The translations under genes were made by a program, and so were the position numbers. From contig JBIKRF010000073.1 in NCBI GenBank assembly GCA_044349305.1, positions 1 to 11,672 on the forward strand: DNA of 11,672 nt, in the 5' to 3' direction. Under the pieces are notes generated by a model. It saw only the letters and a list, made by a program, of their open reading frames with translations. It ran no database searches and was not told where the DNA came from. Origin of the DNA: CAIZGX01 sp044349305. GTDB lineage: Bacteria; Bacteroidota; Bacteroidia; Flavobacteriales_D; Sanyastnellaceae. Positions 6,798 to 11,672 of the stretch are shown one piece after another (position 1 is the stretch's first letter; each line of letters opens with the position of its first letter).

Positions 6798-7333
6798 GTT
6801 AAAAGGAAAGTAACGGTGGTATTTTCATCAACGCTACTCTCAATTTCTTCGATCACTACTTCATTGTCAAATCTTTTTGCTAAACCCTTTATTAAGCCGT
6901 AGAGCATTGGAATCATTCCATTTCTATGGCTTCTGTATAATAACTCAATTGAATTTTGCTTTTCGTTTCTGCATTCAAATTGTGGAGGTGCGAGCTCAGG
7001 CATAAGATTACTAACTCGACCATGTAACATGTTCAAGTTTTTCAGAAAAGCGGGAAAACTATCGCCAGCCAAATTAAGCATTTCGCCATACCCTTTTTCT
7101 GCCGTATATAAAATCCAATATTCTCCAAAAGCCTCTAACAATTTATCTGCTGGCACATTTAGGATTTCACTTGCCGCGCCAACTAATTTAAATGTTAATT
7201 CGTCAGGATAAGGTTTCAAAGTCATGAATCCCTCTGAGTTAAATCCCGCTTTGAGTTTTATTTCCTCCCATTTATCAAGACCAAATCTCTCGATAATTAA
7301 TTCTTCAACCGCTCTATTTACGATACCGTACAT
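6788..7333 (-). CDS. H-NOX (HNOB) haem nitric-oxide sensor protein, guanylate-cyclase-like
   Basis: This 181-residue stand-alone H-NOX domain should bind haem and sense nitric oxide in the cytoplasm, then signal to the kinase encoded just downstream. The N-terminus MYGIVNRAVEELII matches the start of animal soluble guanylate cyclase beta-1 (MYGFVNHALELLVI). VGAASEILNV (51-60), the proximal haem ligand H104 in NMLHGRV, APPQFEC (115-121), and the haem-propionate motif Y-x-S-x-R (Y133, S135, R137) all align. The position matching the distal Tyr of O2-binding H-NOX proteins is M143, as judged from its distance to G146, which argues for NO selectivity. C121 corresponds to Cys122 of the cyclase. 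It is the middle gene of the operon: 13 bases after the lipoprotein stop and overlapping the kinase start. Haem binding and ligand choice are inferred. Confidence 0.92.
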   Translation of the reverse strand: MYGIVNRAVEELIIERFGLDKWEEIKLKAGFNSEGFMTLKPYPDELTFKLVGAASEILNVPADKLLEAFGEYWILYTAEKGYGEMLNLAGDSFPAFLKNLNMLHGRVSNLMPELAPPQFECRNEKQNSIELLYRSHRNGMIPMLYGLIKGLAKRFDNEVVIEEIESSVDENTTVTFLLTWS

Positions 7334-7346
7334 AACTATTTTTGTC

Positions 7347-7847
7347 TTAAGGTTTTAAATAAACGGGTGAATATACAGTATTGGAGAAATTGAAATCGCG
7401 ATCACAAATACGAACTGCAAATCTGCAGGTGTCAAATCCGCTAGCCAAATAATAACCGGGATACATTTGCACCTTTATCTTACCTTTTTGAGTTTTGTTT
7501 TGTCCAGGAGGTGTTGCCCATGGCACTCGATAATAGAACGGAACTGCATTCGGATTTAAACACGGATCTTCACTAATTTGCAACCACTCACCATTCCGCA
7601 ATTCTTCATAAACACAGAATAAATTGTAGCGTTTAAGGCAATCGGCAAAATCACCAGTGGTGTCTGACTGTTCCAAACCTACATTCCCATCTCCATCAAT
7701 AAAATCGATTTGTAAAAAAGCACTATCAGCATTAACAGTCATGCTCACAGCCTCGACGCTAGGCTCATCGGGAAAAGACTCTACCTCTAAGCAACTAGTA
7801 ACAACTAGCGCCATGAAAATAAAAAGTAATATGCCAATCTTTCGCAT
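7347..7847 (-). CDS. small lipoprotein of unknown function
   Basis: I do not recognise a named family. The 166-residue product begins with a lipoprotein signal peptide, MRKIGILLFIFMALVVTSC, with C19 as the probable lipidated residue, so it should be anchored in the inner or outer membrane facing the periplasm or surface. After a short Pro- and Glu-rich linker, FIDGDGNVGL (49-58) resembles the DGDG(D/N)(I/V)G element I associate with small hypothetical lipoproteins of Bacteroidota. There are five further Cys in the mature part, including CLKRYNLFC, DPC and CRFAVRIC, so disulphides are possible. It is the first gene of the leftward operon with H-NOX and the kinase. Whether it works in NO signalling or merely shares the promoter is unknown. 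Confidence 0.75.
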   Translation of the reverse strand: MRKIGILLFIFMALVVTSCLEVESFPDEPSVEAVSMTVNADSAFLQIDFIDGDGNVGLEQSDTTGDFADCLKRYNLFCVYEELRNGEWLQISEDPCLNPNAVPFYYRVPWATPPGQNKTQKGKIKVQMYPGYYLASGFDTCRFAVRICDRDFNFSNTVYSPVYLKP

Positions 7848-7860
7848 CTTTGTAAAGATA
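7846..7860. promoter_or_regulatory. dyad and -7-like boxes in the divergent lipoprotein/luxE-like gap
   Basis: Only 17 bases separate the two divergent start codons. ATCTTT and AAAGAT form a six-base inverted repeat around GT (7846-7859). The reverse strand reads TATCTTTA (7860-7853) and the forward strand CATCTTTG (7845-7852); each is one base from TAnnTTTG. The arrangement suggests either facing promoters with almost no leader or an operator. If the luxE-like gene really starts at its second Met (7889), the gap grows to 41 bases. Confidence 0.3.
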
Positions 7861-7864
7861 TAGA

Positions 7865-8857
7865 ATGAACGCCAATTCAGTGAAGTGTATGCTTGATTTT
7901 ACGAAAACAACTTCTGAAAATTTTAATTCCATAGCGTTCTCGACGTTTAAAAAACAATTGAATGAAACAATTGTTTACAATCAGTTTTGCCAAGCATTAG
8001 GGAAAGATGTTCATTCCCTAACTCATTGGAGTGAGATTCCATTTCTACCCATTTCTTTTTTCAAAACACACCGTGTTTGTCAAGAAAAACCGATTGTTCA
8101 CACCTTTGAAAGTAGCGGTACAGGCGGGAATCGCAGTCGGCATTTCATAAATGACCTTTCACTTTACGAGGAATCCTTTTTTCCTACATTTAAAGAATAT
8201 GTCGGAACACCTTTGGCAGAATTAAGCATATTGGCATTGCTTCCTTCCTATTTAGAAAGAAATAATTCTTCCTTGGTATATATGGCGAATGCCTTGCTTC
8301 CACTTGCGCACAAAACATCTGGATTTTTCTTGAATGATTTCGAGGCATTAAAAAATCAAATAATCGCTAACGAAAAAAATGAAGTAAAGACTCTGCTTAT
8401 TGGTGTTTCCTTCGCTTTGCTAGACTTTTCGGAATTATACCCTATGCCCCTAAAATTTACCTCCATTATGGAAACTGGAGGAATGAAAGGGCGTCGCCAA
8501 GAACTGACACGTTCGGAACTACATGCTCTTTTGTGTTCGGCTTTTCAACTCTCCGAAATCCATAGTGAATATGGAATGACTGAGCTTTTTTCTCAAGCTT
8601 ACTCGAAGGGAAAAGGGATTTTTGTTTGTCCACCATGGATGAAAGTGGTTTGTCGCGATTTACAAGATCCCCTATCGATCCTACCTGCTGAAAGGCGCGG
8701 TGCGTTGAATATTATAGATCTAGCCAATCAGAACTCTTGTTCCTTCATTGCATCCGAAGATGTGGGGATTGTTCACGACAACGGCACTTTTGAAATACTT
8801 GGAAGAATAAACCACGCCGAAATACGGGGATGCAATTTACTTTTTTCAGAATCTTAG
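7865..8857 (+). CDS. LuxE-like acyl-protein synthetase
   Basis: This 330-residue protein belongs to the LuxE/PaaK-like branch of adenylate-forming enzymes, which activate a carboxylic acid with ATP and pass the acyl group to a protein thiol. Family marks are IPFLPISFFKTHRV (58-71), the ATP-loop-like FESSGTGGNRSRH (81-93), METGGMKGRR (202-211), HSEYGMTEL (233-241), ASEDVG (296-301) and ILGRINHAEIRGC (311-323). C323, near the C-terminus, may correspond to the acylated cysteine of LuxE. No luciferase (luxAB), reductase (luxC) or other lux gene is present, so a role in light production is unlikely. Its acyl substrate and partner are unknown; similar orphan genes are, from memory, common in Bacteroidota. 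I used the ATG at 7865; M9 at 7889 is an alternative. Confidence 0.75.
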   Translation: MNANSVKCMLDFTKTTSENFNSIAFSTFKKQLNETIVYNQFCQALGKDVHSLTHWSEIPFLPISFFKTHRVCQEKPIVHTFESSGTGGNRSRHFINDLSLYEESFFPTFKEYVGTPLAELSILALLPSYLERNNSSLVYMANALLPLAHKTSGFFLNDFEALKNQIIANEKNEVKTLLIGVSFALLDFSELYPMPLKFTSIMETGGMKGRRQELTRSELHALLCSAFQLSEIHSEYGMTELFSQAYSKGKGIFVCPPWMKVVCRDLQDPLSILPAERRGALNIIDLANQNSCSFIASEDVGIVHDNGTFEILGRINHAEIRGCNLLFSES

Positions 8858-8961
8858 GCAACCATTTATTTTCTTCTTCGTCTTGAATATAGAAGTATCT
8901 AACTTCTTATCCGAATTGAAATGTGTTGGGCAGGACAATTTGGTGATATGATTTCCTAAAC

Positions 8962-9002
8962 AAAATAAGCAGGGGGTTCCAAAGGGAACCCCTGCTTATT
9001 TT
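8962..9002. terminator. bidirectional terminator between the luxE-like gene and tyrS
   Basis: AAAATAAGCAGGGG (from 8962) plus GTTCC pairs with GGAACCCC and TGCTTATTTT (8985-9002), giving an 18-pair stem with one bulged G and the loop AAAG. The A-rich left arm and T-rich right arm make it able to terminate in both directions. The tyrS stop codon (9003-9001) overlaps the end of the right arm. The remaining 104 bases back to the luxE-like stop hold only a small AGAAGT/ACTTCT hairpin (8891-8907) and nothing else I can support. Confidence 0.85.
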
Positions 9003-10278
9003 ATAGGCATTTCAACAAGAAATAATTCTTCTTTCCGCGTTGAAGAATAATCAACTCACCGTGAATCAAGTGGCTTGCGTCTACTCTCGAGTCTAGTGTT
9101 ACTTTTTGTTTATTTACTGCAATGCTGTTCTCTTGTAATGCTCTTCTGGCCTCTCCTTTAGAAGGGAGAAATCCGGAATTAACAAGAACGTCAATGATAT
9201 CTGCACCTGCCTCAATTTCGGTCTTACTTACCGTTCCTTGCGGAACACCTTCGAAAATATCTAACAACATTTCCTTCGGCAACGAATCGAAAGCGCTGTC
9301 TTTCGAGAATAAAATTCCAGAAGCTTGAATGGCTTGTGTTGTGTCCGATGCGCTGTGGACGCGTGTTGTGATATCCTCAGCCAAAGCCTTCTGCAGGGCG
9401 CGCATACCAGGATCTAGCGCATGCGCTGCTTCCAATGCCTCTATTTCCTCTTTTCCTTTCAAGGTGAAAATGCGAATGAAATTCTTAACATCTTCATCGC
9501 TCGCATTCAACCAGAACTGATAGAATTTATAAGGTGAAGTGCGTGCAGCATCTAACCAGACATTTCCACTTTCCGTTTTACCGAACTTGGTGCCGTCTGC
9601 CTTTTTAATAAGCGGAGTAGTTAAAGCAAAAGCGCTTCCACCGTCTATTCTACGAATCAGTTCTGTTCCTGTAGTAATGTTTCCCCATTGGTCTGAACCA
9701 CCCATTTGAAGGGTAATTCCGTGGTTCTTCCACAAATAATAAAAATCGTATCCTTGAATAAGTTGGTAGGTGAATTCTGTGAAACTCATTCCCTCTCGGT
9801 CTTCACCGCTAATTCGGTTTTTCACCGAATCTTTCGCCATCATGTAATTCACCGTCAAGCGTTTTCCCACATCGCGAATGAACTCTAAGAAACCCATCTC
9901 TTTAAACCAATCGTAATTGTTTACGATTTCCGCAGAACGATCTCCACAATTGAAATCTAGGAAACGCTCCAATTGCTTTTGCTGACATTCTTGGTTGTAG
10001 CGAAGTTCTTCTTCACCCAATAAATTTCTTTCTGCTGATTTCCCGCTTGGATCGCCTACCATTCCAGTTGCGCCACCGATAAGAGCTACAGGCTTGTGCC
10101 CACTTTGTTGAAAATGTAAGAGCGTCATTATCTGAACCATATTTCCCACACCCAATGAGCTTGCTGTTGGATCGAATCCAATGTATGCCTTACGCATTTG
10201 CGCGTTCAAATGGGCCTCTGTTTCAGGGATACTGTTATGCAACATTCCTCTCCATTGCAACTCCTCTACAAAATTCAT
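9001..10278 (-). CDS. tyrS: tyrosine--tRNA ligase
   Basis: This class I aminoacyl-tRNA synthetase charges tRNA-Tyr. The 425 residues have the normal TyrS layout: a catalytic Rossmann domain (about 30-240), an anticodon-binding alpha-helical domain, and a C-terminal S4 RNA-binding domain (about 360-420, ending in GKKNYFLL). GFDPTASSL (34-42), GGATGMVGDPSGKSAERN (68-85), the tyrosine pocket Y171, Q175 and D178, MGGSDQWGN (192-200) and the KMSKS-type loop KFGKT (231-235) are all present. The HIGH motif is unusual: it reads GVGN (43-46), so the first catalytic His is Gly (matching His45 of the Geobacillus enzyme) and the second is Asn. Everything else is intact, so I take the gene to be functional. 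It follows murF with a 29-base gap and has its own promoter-like box. Confidence 0.96.
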   Translation of the reverse strand: MNFVEELQWRGMLHNSIPETEAHLNAQMRKAYIGFDPTASSLGVGNMVQIMTLLHFQQSGHKPVALIGGATGMVGDPSGKSAERNLLGEEELRYNQECQQKQLERFLDFNCGDRSAEIVNNYDWFKEMGFLEFIRDVGKRLTVNYMMAKDSVKNRISGEDREGMSFTEFTYQLIQGYDFYYLWKNHGITLQMGGSDQWGNITTGTELIRRIDGGSAFALTTPLIKKADGTKFGKTESGNVWLDAARTSPYKFYQFWLNASDEDVKNFIRIFTLKGKEEIEALEAAHALDPGMRALQKALAEDITTRVHSASDTTQAIQASGILFSKDSAFDSLPKEMLLDIFEGVPQGTVSKTEIEAGADIIDVLVNSGFLPSKGEARRALQENSIAVNKQKVTLDSRVDASHLIHGELIILQRGKKNYFLLKCL

Positions 10279-10293
10279 CGTTCTAATTTTTTA

Positions 10294-10325
10294 CGAAAAT
10301 ACAACCATTAAATCACTTCCTTCAA
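10294..10325 (-). promoter_or_regulatory. promoter of tyrS
   Basis: On the reverse strand a TTG (10325-10323, inside the end of murF) is followed after 21 bases by TATTTTCG (10301-10294), which fits the Bacteroidota -33 TTG and -7 TAnnTTTG layout with one T-to-C change. The box ends 15 bases before the tyrS ATG. It is the best complete promoter in the window and would let tyrS be transcribed independently of murF. Confidence 0.5.
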
Positions 10326-11576
10326 TTGTTCCAAGCGCATTCCACGCGAACCTTTCAACAAAACTATTCTTCCCTTCACTTCATTCAACTTCAAATAAGA
10401 CAAGGCCTCTTGGGCATTTATCAAATCTGTTGCTCCCACCGATTGAAATTCCTTTCCAATAAAAATTCCTTCCAAGCCTAATTCCTGAGTTAGAGCATAA
10501 ATCTTCATGTGCTCTTCATTGGAATATTCTCCCATTTCAAACATATCTCCAATAATGAAAAACGCATTTTCCATTTTCGATAGATTTAACAATGCTGCTT
10601 CCATGCTACTTGGATTGGCGTTGTAGGCGTCGAGAATAACTTTGTTTTTTCCGGAATTCCACCACTGACTTCGGTTGTTTTCAGGAATATAAGCTGCAAG
10701 GGCCTTGTTCATTTCCGAAGCAGAAACACCAAACTCATGTCCAACTGCAATGGCAGTGGCCATGTTATATAAGTTATACGTACCAGCCATCTGCGCATGA
10801 CAAATATGGCTTTCACTATCCGAAGGTGTTCTGAACTCAAAAGAAAGTGTCGGATGTTCTGATACTATTCCCAAATGAAATCCTCCAGACTTGAATCCAT
10901 ACTTCTTGTGTGGAATTCGCTCGGCCATTGTATCTAAATGCGCCAATTCAGTATTGACCAGACATATTCCATTGTGGGCTGAAACATAATCAAAGAGTTC
11001 TCCCTTACCTTTAACAATACCCTCTACCCCGCCAAAACCTTCGAGATGAGCTTTTCCAATGTTGGTGATTACTCCGTAATTAGGCATTGCATATTCGCAG
11101 TAGGAAGCAATTTCTCTTTGATGGTTCGCGCCCATTTCAATAATGGCCATTTCGCAATCTGCTGGAACCGATAATAGCGAAAGCGGAACACCAATATGGT
11201 TGTTTAAATTACCATGGGTCGCGAAGGTTTTGTACTTCATGTTTAAGACTTCCCGCATGAGTTCTTTCGTTGTGGTTTTTCCATTACTTCCGGTAATGCC
11301 TATAACGGGAAAGGAAAAAGTTTCGCGGTAATGCTTTGCTAGAGCCTGCAGAGCCTTCAAACTATCATCAACTCGAATAACCTGTGCAGAATCAATCCCA
11401 ACCTCTTCATCGACTACGACGAGGGAAGCACCAGCATCTAATGCCTGCTTCGCGAAATGATTGCCGTTAAAATTATCTCCCTTCAATGCGAAGAAAATAT
11501 CATTTGTTCGCACGTGTCGCGTATCAGTTGTAACACGACGCACTTCCAGGTATTTCTGAAATATTAAATCAATCAT
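10308..11576 (-). CDS. murF: UDP-N-acetylmuramoyl-tripeptide--D-alanyl-D-alanine ligase
   Basis: MurF adds D-Ala-D-Ala to UDP-MurNAc-tripeptide using ATP, the last cytoplasmic step of peptidoglycan precursor synthesis. Counted from the ATG at 11576 (MIDLIF) it is 422 residues, a normal length. The N-terminal UDP-binding domain contains TTDTRHVRTNDIFFALKG (16-33). The ATPase P-loop is GITGSNGKTTTK (93-104). HGNLNNHIGVPL (121-132), IEMGANH (146-152), TNIGKAHLEGFGG (171-183), the Mur ligase signature around NRSQWW (301-306), DAYNANPSSM (316-325) and LKGSRGMRLE (407-416) follow. The reading frame can be extended to a GTG at 11594, but that codon lies inside a hairpin terminator and adds FYFST with no homology value, so the ATG is preferred. 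Confidence 0.93.
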   Translation of the reverse strand: MIDLIFQKYLEVRRVTTDTRHVRTNDIFFALKGDNFNGNHFAKQALDAGASLVVVDEEVGIDSAQVIRVDDSLKALQALAKHYRETFSFPVIGITGSNGKTTTKELMREVLNMKYKTFATHGNLNNHIGVPLSLLSVPADCEMAIIEMGANHQREIASYCEYAMPNYGVITNIGKAHLEGFGGVEGIVKGKGELFDYVSAHNGICLVNTELAHLDTMAERIPHKKYGFKSGGFHLGIVSEHPTLSFEFRTPSDSESHICHAQMAGTYNLYNMATAIAVGHEFGVSASEMNKALAAYIPENNRSQWWNSGKNKVILDAYNANPSSMEAALLNLSKMENAFFIIGDMFEMGEYSNEEHMKIYALTQELGLEGIFIGKEFQSVGATDLINAQEALSYLKLNEVKGRIVLLKGSRGMRLEQLKEVI

Positions 11577-11580
11577 GGTG

Positions 11581-11588
11581 CTAAAATA
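11581..11588 (-). promoter_or_regulatory. possible -7 box for murF
   Basis: The reverse strand reads TATTTTAG, one base from TAnnTTTG, ending four bases before the murF ATG. It coincides with the T-tract of the preceding terminator, as at icd. The very short implied leader and the mismatch keep this tentative. Confidence 0.25.
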
Positions 11589-11613
11589 AAACACCCCGCA
11601 ATTGCGGGGTGTT
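11583..11613 (-). terminator. intrinsic terminator of the gene upstream of murF
   Basis: AACACCCCGC (11590-11599) and GCGGGGTGTT (11604-11613) form a perfect ten-base stem around AATT, making a 24-base palindrome. On the reverse strand it is followed by TTATTTT. It lies 22 bases after the probable stop at 11636 and just before murF, so it should end the preceding leftward transcript. Confidence 0.8.
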
Positions 11614-11635
11614 ATGTTTTGAAATTTCCGAAAGA

Positions 11636-11672
11636 TTATTCTCCTCCTTTCGATCCGATACCCGATGGTGAA
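11636..11672 (-). CDS. 3' end of an upstream leftward gene (partial)
   Basis: In one reverse frame the last visible codons read SPSGIGSKGGE and then TAA (11638-11636). The terminator palindrome begins 22 bases later, which supports a real gene end here. Eleven residues are too few to identify a family. In many Bacteroidota the gene ahead of murF is, from memory, gldJ, but nothing in these residues proves it. The other two reverse frames are also open at the window edge, so the frame choice rests on the terminator position. Confidence 0.4.
   Translation of the reverse strand, partial: SPSGIGSKGGE

Noticed and set aside
6788..7333. H-NOX as an oxygen sensor
   Set aside because: The distal position reads Met, not the Tyr that stabilises O2 in oxygen-binding H-NOX proteins.
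7865..8857. A bioluminescence (lux) operon
   Set aside because: Only a LuxE-like gene is present; no luxA, luxB, luxC or luxD is adjacent.
8891..8907. AGAAGT/ACTTCT inverted repeat after the luxE-like gene
   Set aside because: The stem is six A/T-rich pairs without a T-tract and could easily arise by chance; the strong terminator lies further on at 8962-9002.
11577..11594. GTG start for murF at 11594
   Set aside because: The codon lies within the terminator palindrome and adds six residues with no family support; the ATG at 11576 gives the normal MurF N-terminus.

Overview
The window reads as a chromosomal segment of a member of the Bacteroidota, most likely Flavobacteriales or a close relative. 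This rests on the protein types (flavobacterial-style TyrRS, RocD, MurF and a FtsX-type permease), the near absence of Shine-Dalgarno sequences, and repeated TAnnTTTG or TAnnTTCG boxes just upstream of starts, which match the Bacteroidota -7 promoter element. Most genes are housekeeping genes. I see no tRNA, rRNA, CRISPR array, insertion sequence or prophage, and no gene-free stretch over 300 bases.

Left part (1-4440): the 5' end of a leftward gene for an exported protein; a LolC/E-like FtsX-family permease; a cystathionine beta-synthase-type PLP enzyme without its regulatory domain; a convergent ornithine aminotransferase (rocD); and nucleoside diphosphate kinase (ndk).

Middle part (4440-7850): ndk ends in a strong terminator whose T-tract also matches a -7 box for icd, a eukaryote-like dimeric NADP isocitrate dehydrogenase. 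Facing icd is a leftward three-gene operon: a small lipoprotein, an H-NOX haem protein and an HNOBA-domain histidine kinase. The last two together reproduce the sensor half of animal soluble guanylate cyclase (haem domain, HNOBA domain, coiled coil), with a HisKA_2-type kinase in place of the cyclase. This probable nitric-oxide two-component system is the most interesting part of the window. The icd terminator lies inside the 3' coding end of the kinase gene.

Right part (7850-11672): a LuxE-like acyl-protein synthetase diverges from the lipoprotein gene across only 17 bp. A long bidirectional hairpin separates it from leftward tyrS, which is preceded by murF in the same direction. The probable last codons of another leftward gene and its terminator lie at the right edge. 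The TyrRS has an altered HIGH motif (GVGN).

Genes are packed tightly: two convergent pairs overlap at their stop codons, and most starts sit 4-20 nt from a -7-like box, implying short leaders. Functional calls rest on reading motifs and on remembered family sequences; no database search was run.
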